In this document: positions 8,904 to 17,574 of the stretch, in pieces
How the letters are laid out: each line of letters begins with the position of its first letter
Position numbering within the stretch: the first letter of the stretch is position 1
Source of the DNA: Herbaspirillum sp. LeCh32-8
GTDB lineage: Bacteria > Pseudomonadota > Gammaproteobacteria > Burkholderiales > Burkholderiaceae_D
Assembly (NCBI RefSeq): GCF_017814915.1
Contig: NZ_JAGIPZ010000001.1
Span: forward strand, 203,892 to 267,891
Reading direction: 5' to 3'
Length of the DNA: 64,000 bases
The notes under the pieces: model-generated
Told to the model about the DNA's origin: nothing
Databases searched by the model: none
The model's input: only the letters and a program-made list of their open reading frames with translations
Made by a program: the position numbers and the translations under genes

Positions 8904-10412
8904 ATGAGCCAAGCCAATATTCCCAACGTTCCCCTTTACCTCAACGGCGAGAAGGTGCAGTCGACCTCCAAGGAGTGGCGCGACGTGAAGAACCCGGCCA
9001 CCCAGGAAGTGGTGGCGCGCGTGCCGTTCGCCACCAAAGAGGAAGTCGACCGCGCCGTCGCCAACGCCAAGGAGACCTTCAAGACCTGGCGCAACACCTC
9101 GCTGGCCCAGCGCATGCGCATCATGCTGAAGTTCCAGCAACTGCTGCGCGAGAACATCGCGCCGCTGGCCGAGTTGATCACCCGCGAGCACGGCAAGACC
9201 CTGCCCGACGCCGAAGGCGAGGTCATGCGCGGCCTGGAAGTGGTGGAGCACGCCTGCTCGATCACCTCGCTGCAGCTGGGCGAGATGGCCGAGAACGTGG
9301 CCGGCGGGGTCGACGTCTACACGCTGTACCAGCCGTTGGGCGTGGGCGCCGGCATCACCGCGTTCAACTTCCCGGTGATGCTGCCTTGCTTCATGTTCCC
9401 GATCGCGGTCGCCTGCGGCAACACCTTCGTGCTCAAGCCCTCCGAGCAGGATCCGACTTCCTCGCTGTTCCTGGTCGAGCTGGCCAACCAGGCCGGCCTG
9501 CCGCCGGGCGTGCTGAACGTGGTGCACGGCGGCCCGGACGTGGCCAACATGATCTGCGACCATCCCGACATCAAGGCGGTGTCCTTCATCGGCTCGACCC
9601 ATGTCGGCACCCACATCTACCGCCGCGCCAGCGAGGCCGGCAAGCGCGCGCAATGCATGATGGGCGCCAAGAACCACTGCATCGTGCTGCCCGACGCGCC
9701 CAAGGATCACGCCATCAACAACCTGCTGGGCGCGGCCTTCGGCGCTGCCGGCCAGCGCTGCATGGCCAACTCGGTGGTGGTGCTGGTGGGCAAGACCCGC
9801 GAATGGATTCCAGAGATCGTCGAGCGCTCCAAGGCCATGAAGGTCGGCCCCGGCAGCGACCGCAAGGCCGATGTCGGCCCGCTGGTCTCGGCGTCTGCCA
9901 AGGAGCGCGTGGAGCGCCTGATCGGCCGCGGCGTGGAGCAGGGCGCCAAGCTGCTGCTGGACGGTCGCAACTTCAAGGTGGCCGGCAGCGAGAACGGCAA
10001 CTTCGTCGGCCCGACTGTCTTCACCGGCGTGAAGGCCGAGATGGATATCTATACCCAGGAGATCTTCGGCCCGGCGATGTGCATCGTCGAGCTGGAGACG
10101 CTGGACGAGGCGATCGCCTTCATCAACGCCAACCCCAACGGCAACGGCACCTCGATCTTCACCAGCTCGGGCTACGCCGCGCGCAAGTTCCAGAACGAGA
10201 TCGACGTCGGCCAGGTCGGCATCAACGTGCCCATCCCGGTGCCGGTGGCCTACTTCAGCTTCACCGGCTCGCGCGCCTCCAAGCTGGGCGACCTCGGCCC
10301 CAACGGCAAGCAGGCGGTCACCTTCTGGACCCAGACCAAGACCGTCACCGCGCGCTGGTACGCGCCGGACGAGGCGGCCGGCCAGGTCAACACCACCATC
10401 TCGCTGAAATAA
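8904..10412 (+). CDS. mmsA: CoA-acylating methylmalonate-semialdehyde dehydrogenase
   Basis: A 502-residue aldehyde dehydrogenase of the MmsA type. It oxidises (methyl)malonate semialdehyde to propionyl-CoA or acetyl-CoA with NAD and CoA, late in valine and inositol degradation. The catalytic cysteine lies in [12 protein letters not shown] near residue 288, and the family sequences [18 protein letters not shown] and [13 protein letters not shown] are visible. It sits between the binding protein and mmsB, 10 bases from mmsB, as in typical valine operons. Confidence 0.95.
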   Translation: MSQANIPNVPLYLNGEKVQSTSKEWRDVKNPATQEVVARVPFATKEEVDRAVANAKETFKTWRNTSLAQRMRIMLKFQQLLRENIAPLAELITREHGKTLPDAEGEVMRGLEVVEHACSITSLQLGEMAENVAGGVDVYTLYQPLGVGAGITAFNFPVMLPCFMFPIAVACGNTFVLKPSEQDPTSSLFLVELANQAGLPPGVLNVVHGGPDVANMICDHPDIKAVSFIGSTHVGTHIYRRASEAGKRAQCMMGAKNHCIVLPDAPKDHAINNLLGAAFGAAGQRCMANSVVVLVGKTREWIPEIVERSKAMKVGPGSDRKADVGPLVSASAKERVERLIGRGVEQGAKLLLDGRNFKVAGSENGNFVGPTVFTGVKAEMDIYTQEIFGPAMCIVELETLDEAIAFINANPNGNGTSIFTSSGYAARKFQNEIDVGQVGINVPIPVPVAYFSFTGSRASKLGDLGPNGKQAVTFWTQTKTVTARWYAPDEAAGQVNTTISLK

Positions 10413-10422
10413 GGAGGGCATC

Positions 10423-11316
10423 ATGAGCGCGAATATTGTCTTCATCGGCCTGGGCAACATGGGCCTGCCGATGGCGCAGAACCTGGTCAAGGCCGGCTTC
10501 ACGGTGAGCGGCCACGACCTGGTCAAGGCCAGCGTCGACAAGCTGGTGGAGGCAGGCGGCAAGACCGAGGCCGACTCCATGGCGGCGGTGGCCAAGGCCG
10601 ACGTCGTCATCACCATGCTGCCGGCCAGCAAGCACGTCGAGTCGCTGTATCTGGGCGACAAAGGCGTGCTGGCCTCGGCCAAGCCGGGGGCGCTGCTGAT
10701 CGACTGCTCGACAATCGCGCCGGAGGCTTCGCGCAAGGTCGCCGCCGCAGCTGCGGCCAAGGGCTTCGAGATGCTGGATGCGCCGGTTTCCGGCGGCACC
10801 AACGGCGCCGCAGCCGGCACGTTGACCTTTATGGTGGGCGGCAGCAAGAAGGCCTTCGACGCCGCCCAGCCTTACCTGCAAAAGATGGGTAAGGCGATCT
10901 ACCACGCCGGCGACAGCGGCAGCGGCCAGACCGTCAAGGTATGCAACAACATGCTGCTGGGGATCCTGATGATCGGCACCTCGGAAGCGATCCGCCTGGG
11001 CGTGGCCAACGGCATGGACCCGAAGGTGCTCTCCGAGATCATGTCCAAGAGCTCGGGCCGCAACTGGACGCTGGAGGTCTACAACCCTTGTCCCGGCGTG
11101 ATGGATGCGGTGCCGTCGTCGAAGGGCTATGCCGGCGGCTTCGGCGTGGACCTGATGCTGAAGGACCTGGGCCTGGCCGTGGAGAACGCGCTGGCCACCG
11201 GCAGCGCCATTCCGCTGGGCGCGGCGGCGCGCAACCTGTACGACATTCACAGCAAGAGCGGTTCCGGCAAGCTGGATTTCTCCAGCATCTTCAACTTGCT
11301 GGGCAAGGCGCAGTAA
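10423..11316 (+). CDS. mmsB: 3-hydroxyisobutyrate dehydrogenase
   Basis: A 297-residue beta-hydroxyacid dehydrogenase. The Rossmann motif FIGLGNMGLPMAQNL is at residues 6-20, the substrate motif DAPVSGGTNGA is near 120-130, and the catalytic lysine lies in GQTVKVCNNML near 170. It converts 3-hydroxyisobutyrate to methylmalonate semialdehyde, the substrate of the upstream mmsA product. AAGGAGG precedes the ATG, and a strong terminator follows 55 bases after the stop. Confidence 0.95.
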   Translation: MSANIVFIGLGNMGLPMAQNLVKAGFTVSGHDLVKASVDKLVEAGGKTEADSMAAVAKADVVITMLPASKHVESLYLGDKGVLASAKPGALLIDCSTIAPEASRKVAAAAAAKGFEMLDAPVSGGTNGAAAGTLTFMVGGSKKAFDAAQPYLQKMGKAIYHAGDSGSGQTVKVCNNMLLGILMIGTSEAIRLGVANGMDPKVLSEIMSKSSGRNWTLEVYNPCPGVMDAVPSSKGYAGGFGVDLMLKDLGLAVENALATGSAIPLGAAARNLYDIHSKSGSGKLDFSSIFNLLGKAQ

Positions 11317-11371
11317 GGACTTGCATGGTGGTCTTCATGCTGTCCGTTTGTACTCCGAGGAAGTAATTCTT

Positions 11372-11397
11372 GCGCGGCTTCGGCCGCGTTTTTTTTC
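11372..11397 (+). terminator. Terminator of the mmsAB operon
   Basis: CGCGGC-TTCG-GCCGCG is a stable tetraloop hairpin followed by eight or more T residues. Confidence 0.93.
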
Positions 11398-11460
11398 TGA
11401 GCGAATGACGGCATGGAGGAAGCCGCCAATACCGCTCAGGGTTCAAAATCTCTCGCCATC

Positions 11461-11907
11461 TGTCGTTCCTGCGAAGGCAGGAACCCGGCGTCGTTCAACG
11501 ATCGTTGAGGCACGACGAACGCCACTGGATCCCTGCTTTCGCAGGGATGACATTGAGGTGTTGCCGGAGCCGCCGGCGGTTCAAGATACTTCCATTCTGT
11601 TGTCCTGACGAAGGTCAGGACCCGGCGTCGTTTGTCATGCTTCAGAAAAGCGGCACACGACACTGGATCCCGGCCTTCGCCGGGACGACGGAGGAGGGAT
11701 CTCGAGCATGGGGAGGTATTGGCCTTATTATCGATGTCGTTCCTGCGAAAGCAGGAACCCGGCGTCGTTCAACGTCCATTGAGGCATGGCGAACGCCACT
11801 GGATCCGTGCTTTCGCAGGGATGACATTGAGGTGTTGCCGGAGCCGCCGGCGGTTCAAGATACTTCCATTCTGTCGTCCTGACGAAGGTCAGGACCCAGC
11901 GTCGTTC
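11461..11907. repeat. Cluster of extragenic palindromes with a duplicated ~173-bp unit
   Basis: Two near-identical copies of about 173 bp lie at 11461-11634 and 11735-11907 (period 274). Each holds a palindrome CCTGCG-AAgG-CAGG, the core CCGGCGTCGTTC, a CACTGGATCC...TTTCGCAGGGATGAC palindrome in the opposite sense, and a third palindrome GTCCTGACGAAGGTCAGGAC. A single related palindrome lies between them near 11660-11690. There is no coding signal. The same core words recur at 14050, 25121 and 36691, so this is a dispersed REP-like family. Confidence 0.85.
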
Positions 11908-11922
11908 GCGCAGATCGCTGCG

Positions 11923-11952
11923 GAAAAGAAAACGGCGCCCGCAGGCGCCGTT
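11923..11952 (-). terminator. Terminator of the DenD-like gene
   Basis: The inverted repeat AACGGCGCC / GGCGCCGTT has a 4-base loop and, on the minus strand, a TTTTCTTTTCC tail. It lies 42 bases past the stop at 11994. Confidence 0.85.
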
Positions 11953-11993
11953 CGTTATCAGCTTCAGCTGAATCCACTGACCAAGCCAGTGGA

Positions 11994-12968
11994 TTACTTC
12001 TTCACTTCATCCTCGATATGCGCGCGGATGATGTCGGCGAAGTTGGCGTCGGCGGTGAAGCCCAGCGCCTTGGCGCGCTTGGCTTCGAACTGGCCGGGCC
12101 AGGAGTTGACGATGCGCTTGATGGCTTCGTCTTCCTTCCATTCGATCAGCTTGACCACGTCCTTGCCGGCGACTTCTTCCAGCGCGGCGACCATGTCCTT
12201 GACCGTCACGCACAGGCCGTCGATGGACAGGAAGCGGGCCAGGCCGAGGTCGGCGCCGTTGATTTCATGACCATGGATCAGGTTGGCGATGGCCTGGCGC
12301 GGCGACATCAGCCACATGCGGGTGTCGGCACCCACCGGGCATACCGACGGCTGGCCGTTCAGCGGCTCGCGGATGATGCCGGAGGCGAAGCTGGAGGCCG
12401 CCTTGTTGGGCGCGCCCGGGCGCACCGAGATGGTCGGCATGCGCAGCGCGCGGCCGTCGATGAAGCCCTTGCGGCTGTAGTCCTGCACCATCAGCTCGCC
12501 CATCACCTTTTGCGCGCCGTAGGAGCTTTGCGGCATCAGCAGGGTGTTGTCGGGAACGATGGCCGGCAGCTCGCCGCCGAACACCGCCACCGAGCTGGTG
12601 AACACCACGCGCGGCTTGGTGCCGAGGGCGCGGGCGCGTTCCAGGATGATGCGGGTGGCGTCGAAGTTGATCTTCATGCCCAGCTCGAAATCGGCTTCCG
12701 CGTGGCCGCTGACGATGGCGGCGAGGTGGAAGATCGATTGCGTATCGGCGGTGATCACACGCTCGATCACGGAGGCGTCGGCGATGTCGCCGGTCACGGC
12801 TTCGATGCGCGGGTCGGTGAAGCCTTGCGCCGGCACCACGTCCAGCAGGGTGATGCGCTTGATCTCCTGCTGCTTGCCGTCGCGGCCGGTGAGGGTGCCG
12901 CGTTGCAGGAGCTGGCGCGCCAGTCGGCTGCCCAGGAAACCGGCGCCGCCGGTGATGACGATATGCAT
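11994..12968 (-). CDS. D-erythronate dehydrogenase-like NAD-dependent epimerase/dehydrogenase
   Basis: A 324-residue extended SDR. The N-terminus HIVITGGAGFLGSRLARQLL binds NAD, TSSVAVFGG carries the catalytic serine, and SSYGAQKVMGELM holds the YxxxK pair. Sequence and length resemble DenD, which oxidises D-erythronate in C4-sugar-acid breakdown. GAGGAG precedes the ATG. The usual kinase and isomerase partners (DenK/OtnK, OtnI, OtnC) are absent here, so the substrate is a family-based guess. It is divergent from a FadR-type regulator, with a perfect operator over its promoter. Confidence 0.8.
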   Translation of the reverse strand: MHIVITGGAGFLGSRLARQLLQRGTLTGRDGKQQEIKRITLLDVVPAQGFTDPRIEAVTGDIADASVIERVITADTQSIFHLAAIVSGHAEADFELGMKINFDATRIILERARALGTKPRVVFTSSVAVFGGELPAIVPDNTLLMPQSSYGAQKVMGELMVQDYSRKGFIDGRALRMPTISVRPGAPNKAASSFASGIIREPLNGQPSVCPVGADTRMWLMSPRQAIANLIHGHEINGADLGLARFLSIDGLCVTVKDMVAALEEVAGKDVVKLIEWKEDEAIKRIVNSWPGQFEAKRAKALGFTADANFADIIRAHIEDEVKK

Positions 12969-13060
12969 GTGTTCTCCTCGTTGGTTTGGCCCGGAGTATC
13001 CCGGCCTGAAAGTCGTTGCGATACGTTGTGCGCCATGGCAGGACACAGCGTGCGGCAGCG

Positions 13061-13089
13061 ATTATAGCAGAAAGTTGTCATACAACTTT
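13061..13089 (-). promoter_or_regulatory. DenD-like gene promoter with FadR/GntR-type operator
   Basis: A perfect inverted repeat AAAGTTGT-CAT-ACAACTTT covers 13071-13089. Its centre TTGTCATACAA fits the TNGTNNNACNA pattern of FadR-subfamily GntR regulators. On the minus strand a consensus -10 TATAAT lies at 13061-13066, right next to the repeat, so a bound repressor would cover the -35 region of the DenD-like gene. Confidence 0.75.
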
Positions 13090-13160
13090 TTCGGACAATG
13101 GAAAAGATTTGCGGATTTCCACAGCAGGGCGGGGCGGCCAAAAGCGGTATCATGCGCGCC

Positions 13161-13997
13161 ATGAAGAACGCCGACGCCTCTACCTCTCCCCGCCACGCCG
13201 CAGACCTGGCGCCCGCCCACGCTCCCACGCGCGGCAAGGGCACGTTGGCCGACCACGTGACCAGCGTGCTGGCCCGACAGATCCGCGACGGCGAGTTTGC
13301 GCCGGATGCGCGGCTGCCGTCCGAGCGGGAGTTGACCGAGCGCTTCGCCGTCAGCCGCACCGTGATCCGCGAGGCGATCTCGCGCCTGAAGTCCGAAGGC
13401 CTGGTCGGCTCGCGCCGCGGCAGCGGCACGGTGGTGCTGGGCGCCAACCAGGCCACGCCGTTCCGGCTGGACATGCAGGTGGAGGACATGCGCGACTCCA
13501 TCCGGGCGGTGCTGCGGGTGATCGAGCTGCGGCGCGGGGTGGAGGGCGAGATGGCGGCGCTGGCCGCGCAGCGCCGCACCAAGGTGCAGAATCAGGCGAT
13601 CCAGCAGGCCCTGAAGGCGATCGACAAGGCGGCCGAGGACGGGCGCGACGGCGTGCAGGAGGATTTCGCGTTTCACGCGGCGATCTCCAACGCGGCGCAC
13701 AATCCGCTTTATACCTCACTGGTGCAGTTCCTGAGCCAGTTCCTGCATGCCGCTATCCGCGTGGCGCGCATGAACGAGGCGCGGCGCAGCGACTTCGGCC
13801 AGCAGGTGCGCAGCGAGCATGCGGCCATCGCCCGGGCGATTGCCGACGGCGATGCGGCGGCGGCGCGCGCGGCGGCATTGCAGCACATGGAGAATTCGGC
13901 CCAGCGCATCCAGGCGGCCGACCGCGAGTTCTGGGCCAGCGAGGCGGGGCAGGCGGCAGCGCGCGATCTGGCGCGGCAGGTGGAGACGAAGGAGTAG
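13161..13997 (+). CDS. GntR-family regulator, FadR subfamily
   Basis: About 278 residues from the ATG at 13161; ATG at 13152 or 13098 are alternatives, but the upstream part lacks family character. The winged helix domain (about 28-95) has PSERELTERFAVSRTVIREA and RRGSGTVV. The rest is an all-helical FCD effector domain with conserved acidic/His metal-ligand positions (FAFHAAISNAAHN, SEHAAIARAI). Such proteins repress sugar-acid or organic-acid catabolism genes. It is divergent from the DenD-like gene, its likely target. Confidence 0.9.
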   Translation: MKNADASTSPRHAADLAPAHAPTRGKGTLADHVTSVLARQIRDGEFAPDARLPSERELTERFAVSRTVIREAISRLKSEGLVGSRRGSGTVVLGANQATPFRLDMQVEDMRDSIRAVLRVIELRRGVEGEMAALAAQRRTKVQNQAIQQALKAIDKAAEDGRDGVQEDFAFHAAISNAAHNPLYTSLVQFLSQFLHAAIRVARMNEARRSDFGQQVRSEHAAIARAIADGDAAAARAAALQHMENSAQRIQAADREFWASEAGQAAARDLARQVETKE

Positions 13998-14049
13998 CTG
14001 ATTTCAGGCGGGCGGGAGCTGATTTTCCGGCCGACGCCACCCATATGCA

Positions 14050-14074
14050 GTCATCCCGGCGCAGGCCGGGATCC
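14050..14074. repeat. REP-like palindrome
   Basis: GTCATCCCGGC-GCAG-GCCGGGATCC is a single short extragenic palindrome between the GntR gene and efp. It is related to the clusters near 11.5, 25.1 and 36.7 kb. Confidence 0.6.
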
Positions 14075-14165
14075 GGTGGCTTTCATTATGTGCAGACGAG
14101 CGCTGAACGACGGGGAGTTGATTTGAGCTGCGATGCGCCGGCACGCAACACAATATCCCGGACAT

Positions 14166-14196
14166 AAAAAAACGCCGCATGAAGCGGCGTTTTTTA
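14166..14196. terminator. Bidirectional terminator between gntR and efp
   Basis: AACGCCGC-ATGAA-GCGGCGTT has a run of A on the left and of T on the right, so it can end both the GntR transcript (plus) and the efp transcript (minus). Confidence 0.92.
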
Positions 14197-14211
14197 TTGC
14201 ATCGGCGGAAA

Positions 14212-14787
14212 TTAACCGCGGACAACCTTCTTGTACTCGTTGGTACGGGTGTCGATTTCGATGTCGTCGTCCTGGCTCACGAACAGCGGAACCATCACGG
14301 TGATCTGGTTGGCTTCGATCGCGTTTTCGATCTTGGCTTCCTTCAGGACGTTGCCCGAAGTGTTGCCCTTGACCGCCGGCTCCGAGTAGGCAACCTTGCG
14401 CACGATGGTGGTCGGCATTTCAACCGAGATCGCCTTGCCGTCGTAGAACACGGCTTCGCACTGCATGCCGTCCTTCAGGTAACCGACGGCGTCGCCCATG
14501 TTCTCGCCTTCGATTTCGTACTGGTTGTACTCTTCGTCCATGAAGACGAACAGCGGGTCGGCGAAGTACGAGTAGGTCACCGGCTTCTTGTCCAGCACCA
14601 CCACGTCGAACTTGTCGTCGCCGCGGAACACGCTTTCCATCGGGGTGTTGGTCAGCAGGTTCTTCATCTTCCACTTGTAGGTGAAGCCGGTGCGGGAGGA
14701 ACCGTTGACGTCCGAGCGCAGGACGATCATGGGCTTGCTGTCGACCATGATGATGTTGCCGACGCGGATTTCTTTTGCAAATTTCAT
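14212..14787 (-). CDS. efp: Elongation factor P
   Basis: A 191-residue translation factor that relieves ribosome stalling at proline runs. Three beta-barrel domains are expected and the length fits. The modified tip loop reads NGSSRTGF with Arg32, not the lysine of the E. coli type, so it should be rhamnosylated by EarP. The gene lies directly downstream of earP on the same strand with a 130-base gap, which may hold its own promoter given the high expression expected for EF-P. Confidence 0.97.
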   Translation of the reverse strand: MKFAKEIRVGNIIMVDSKPMIVLRSDVNGSSRTGFTYKWKMKNLLTNTPMESVFRGDDKFDVVVLDKKPVTYSYFADPLFVFMDEEYNQYEIEGENMGDAVGYLKDGMQCEAVFYDGKAISVEMPTTIVRKVAYSEPAVKGNTSGNVLKEAKIENAIEANQITVMVPLFVSQDDDIEIDTRTNEYKKVVRG

Positions 14788-14917
14788 AGCGATGTATCGT
14801 GAAAAGTAGGTTGCTTCAAACTGTCAGTAGCCCACTGGCAAAACCTCACCGCAAGCCCACGTACGATTGAATATCCAAACTGCGTTAAAAAACTAAGCCC
14901 GCTATTTTACCCCATTT

Positions 14918-16096
14918 TCAGGGGGCTTCTACCACCAGGCGACGCGCGAAATTGAGCAGATTGGCCATGAAGTCGCCATTTGCCAACATCTTGTGCAGCC
15001 ACTGATCAGCTCCCTGCGTGAGCGCGGGCAACTCTTGCTCCAGCGCCTGCCAGCTTGCCGTCCAGTCAACATCGGTATGGTTGGCGCCGTTCCAGGCGCG
15101 GTTCAGTTCGATCAGCGTCGGCGTGGCCGGCGCGTAGATCTTCAGGAACGCGTTCAGCTTGGTGTGGTGCAGGTTCTTGTCCTGCTGGTAGATGTTCCAG
15201 ACGAAGGGCTTGCCGGCCCACTGGGCGCGCACGAAAGAATCCTCGCCGCGCACGAAGTTGAAGTCGCAGCTCCACAGCAGGCGGTCATAGTCGGTCTGCG
15301 GCACGAAGGGCAGCACTCGTACCGTCAGCGCGCCGCGTGTGGCGGCGGCGCCGGCCTGCATGGGCGCGCCGAGGAAGGGCTCCACGGTGGAGCGCGCCAC
15401 GCCCTCCGGCACCAGGCAGGTAACGGGCGTCGGCCCGGTTTGCCAGGCAGCGAACAGTTCGGGGATCGGCGCATAGTCGTAGCAGAACAGCGAGACCTTC
15501 AGCCCTTGCTGCTCCTGCGGCGTCACGCCCAGGCGCTGCAGGAAGGGCGCGGCCTGGCCCTCGCGCAGGAAAGCCTGGCGCTGCGCTTCCAGGTCGGCTT
15601 CGCCGCTCAGGCCGCCGGTGCGTTCGTTGAAGCCGGGGAAGAAGAAATACTTGGTCAGTTTCAGCGTGCGATGCGGCGAGGGCAGGGTATGGCAACCCTC
15701 CACCCAAGGTTCGGCCGAGAGGCCTTCGAGGTTGAACCACACCGGCTTGACGGCGCGTTGGGCCATGGCTTCCACGTAGCCCGGCGGGATCTCGCAGCCG
15801 AAGAATTCCATGACGATGTCGGCCACGTCCGTCGGGGCGTAGCTGCCGTCCTGGGTGCTCCAGTGGCGCACCGTCACGCCGGCCGCCTGCTGCAGCGCCG
15901 CTTGCGCATCGATCTCGGGCCAGATGCGCTTGAAGCTGGCCAGGTCATCCACCCACAGCCGCACGGCGATGCCGTGTTCATGCGCCAGTTGCCGGGCCAG
16001 GCGCCAGCAGATGCCGATGTCACCATAGTTGTCGACCACCCGGCAGAACAGGTCCAGGGTCTTCAGCGGATTGGGGGCGAGGGTCTCGTGTTGCAT
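14918..16096 (-). CDS. earP: EF-P arginine rhamnosyltransferase
   Basis: A 392-residue GT-B glycosyltransferase (formerly DUF2331) that transfers rhamnose from dTDP-beta-L-rhamnose to Arg32 of EF-P. The N-terminal motif CRVVDNYGDIGICW holds Asp22 and Asp26, with the same four-residue spacing as the essential Asp pair known in EarP. The nucleotide-sugar site RGEDSFVRAQWAGKPFVW lies in the C-terminal half. The start MQHETLAPN is chosen because the family-like sequence begins soon after; no strong ribosome site is seen. It lies upstream of efp on the same strand. Confidence 0.95.
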   Translation of the reverse strand: MQHETLAPNPLKTLDLFCRVVDNYGDIGICWRLARQLAHEHGIAVRLWVDDLASFKRIWPEIDAQAALQQAAGVTVRHWSTQDGSYAPTDVADIVMEFFGCEIPPGYVEAMAQRAVKPVWFNLEGLSAEPWVEGCHTLPSPHRTLKLTKYFFFPGFNERTGGLSGEADLEAQRQAFLREGQAAPFLQRLGVTPQEQQGLKVSLFCYDYAPIPELFAAWQTGPTPVTCLVPEGVARSTVEPFLGAPMQAGAAATRGALTVRVLPFVPQTDYDRLLWSCDFNFVRGEDSFVRAQWAGKPFVWNIYQQDKNLHHTKLNAFLKIYAPATPTLIELNRAWNGANHTDVDWTASWQALEQELPALTQGADQWLHKMLANGDFMANLLNFARRLVVEAP

Positions 16097-16213
16097 GATG
16101 AAAAGGGCTACGCGGCGGCGCGGGCGAGCAGGGAAAGGGCGAATGATACCCAACTCGGGCCGCCGTCAGGGTGGCTGCCTTGTGTGGTTTTGAATGAGAA
16201 GTTCGAAAATATT

Positions 16214-16242
16214 CAATTTAAATTGCTTGCAATTTAATTTTG
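16214..16242 (+). promoter_or_regulatory. Candidate OhrR autoregulatory boxes
   Basis: A perfect palindrome CAATTTAAATTG is followed four bases later by a second CAATTTAATTTTG element, both AT-rich and 20-50 bases upstream of the ohrR start. They resemble OhrR half-sites (CAATT / AATTG). Confidence 0.55.
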
Positions 16243-16262
16243 AGATGTTTAATATTCGATGC

Positions 16263-16736
16263 ATGGACAACGCACACACACCGAAGCTGCCGGACGCGCT
16301 GATCGACGAAGCCCTGCTTCTCGACAACCAGCTGTGTTTCGCGATGTATTCGGCGTCCCTGGCGATGACCAAGGCGTACAAGAAGATTCTCAGCGCACTT
16401 GATATCACCTATCCTCAGTATCTGGTGATGATGGTGCTGTGGGAAAAGGACCAGATCACCGTGTCCGAGCTGGGCGCCCGCCTGTTCCTCGACTCCGGCA
16501 CGTTGACGCCGCTGTTGAAGCGCATGGAAACCATGGGTCTGCTGCACCGGGCGCGTGACGCCGGCGACGAGCGCCGCGTGGTGGTGAGCCTGAGCGACGC
16601 CGGCCGTGCATTGCATGAGCGGGCGCGTGCGGTGCCGGTGAAGATGAGCTGCATGTTGCCGCCGCTGGAGCTGGTGCAAAAGCTGGTGAGCGATCTCAAG
16701 GTGGTGCGCAAGAATTTGCTGGACGACGAGCAATAA
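16263..16736 (+). CDS. ohrR: MarR-family organic hydroperoxide regulator
   Basis: A 157-residue MarR protein. The peroxide-sensing cysteine is Cys25 in LLLDNQLCFAMYSASLAMTK, and a second cysteine near residue 130 (MSCMLPP) makes it a 2-Cys OhrR as in Xanthomonas. The winged helix holds ITVSELGARLFLDSGTLTPL. It represses ohr until oxidised by organic peroxides. ATG at 16263 gives the family-like N-terminus, though an in-frame start at 16194 exists. It is followed by ohr in the same direction with OhrR-like boxes before each gene. Confidence 0.93.
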   Translation: MDNAHTPKLPDALIDEALLLDNQLCFAMYSASLAMTKAYKKILSALDITYPQYLVMMVLWEKDQITVSELGARLFLDSGTLTPLLKRMETMGLLHRARDAGDERRVVVSLSDAGRALHERARAVPVKMSCMLPPLELVQKLVSDLKVVRKNLLDDEQ

Positions 16737-16772
16737 GGCGTCGGCAGGCGGTGATGTTAGTTGTGATTAGAT

Positions 16773-16800
16773 TGTTCACAATTATATTGTAAATAATATA
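16773..16800 (+). promoter_or_regulatory. OhrR operator and promoter of ohr
   Basis: A perfect inverted repeat ACAAT-TAT-ATTGT lies at 16778-16790 in an AT-rich patch. This matches the ACAATT/AATTGT type of OhrR box. A TTGTTC at 16773 and a TAATAT at 16794 could be -35 and -10 elements, so the repressor would sit between them. Confidence 0.65.
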
Positions 16801-17012
16801 TGTGGTTGTGGTCGCAGCAGTCCGAAGCAGGAGCAGGGCGCGCACAAAGGCGTGTGCAGGAGCCGGGAGTCGCGCAAGGCTGGAAAGAACAAGCAAGCAG
16901 GCAGGACCAAGCAAATCTGTAGCGGTAGTAAAAAACGGCGAATCTTTCGCCATCCCCACTCTCAAAAGTTGGCCTTAAGTGGCCTCAACCTGAAAAGCTG
17001 AAAGGAAATAAC

Positions 17013-17447
17013 ATGCCCTCCGACAAGATCCAAAAAGCACTGTACACCGCCACTGCAACCGCCACCGGCGGCCGTGAAGGCGCCGCCAAGTCGTCCGACG
17101 GCGTGCTGGACGTCAAGCTGTCGACCCCGAAGGAACTGGGCGGCGCAGGCGGCCCGGGCACCAACCCCGAGCAACTGTTCGCAGCCGGCTACTCGGCTTG
17201 CTTCCTGGGCGCGCTGAAGTTCGTCGCCGGCCAGGCCAAGGTGGCCCTGCCTGCTGACGCCAGCATCACCGGTAAGGTCGGCATCGGCCAGATCCCGGCC
17301 GGTTTCGGCATCGAAGCGGAACTGAACATCTCGCTGCCGGGCGTCGACCGCGCCGTGGCGCAGGATCTGGTGAACAAGGCGCACCAGGTGTGCCCGTACT
17401 CCAACGCCACCCGCGACAACATCAACGTCACCCTGAACCTGGTGTAA
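17013..17447 (+). CDS. ohr: Organic hydroperoxide reductase
   Basis: A 144-residue Ohr/OsmC-family thiol peroxidase. The peroxidatic Cys63 lies in [13 protein letters not shown] and the resolving Cys127 in VCPYSNATR, with Arg21 in the GGREG loop. It reduces organic and fatty-acid hydroperoxides using lipoylated partners. AAAGGAAATAAC precedes the ATG. It is controlled by the upstream ohrR product. Confidence 0.96.
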   Translation: MPSDKIQKALYTATATATGGREGAAKSSDGVLDVKLSTPKELGGAGGPGTNPEQLFAAGYSACFLGALKFVAGQAKVALPADASITGKVGIGQIPAGFGIEAELNISLPGVDRAVAQDLVNKAHQVCPYSNATRDNINVTLNLV

Positions 17448-17495
17448 TCGCTGAGGTAAGCGCTCATCTCCGCAGTCGCCAAGGCTGCGGATGCA

Positions 17496-17532
17496 AGAAA
17501 AAACCCGCGAAGTGATTCGCGGGTTTTTTGTT
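17496..17532. terminator. Bidirectional terminator between ohr and the SMP-30 gene
   Basis: AAACCCGCGAA-GTGA-TTCGCGGGTTT is an 11-bp stem with A residues on the left and T residues on the right. It serves ohr (plus) and the gene ending at 17575 (minus). Confidence 0.93.
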
Positions 17533-17574
17533 TTTGCTGCCTGCTTTGCCGGCAGCATTGCAGGCGAAACGTGC

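Noticed and set aside
16761-16781. TTGTGA-N9-TCACAA dyad as a CRP site
   Set aside because: A CRP site needs a 6-base spacer between TGTGA and TCACA. Here the spacer is too long, and the right arm overlaps the OhrR box.
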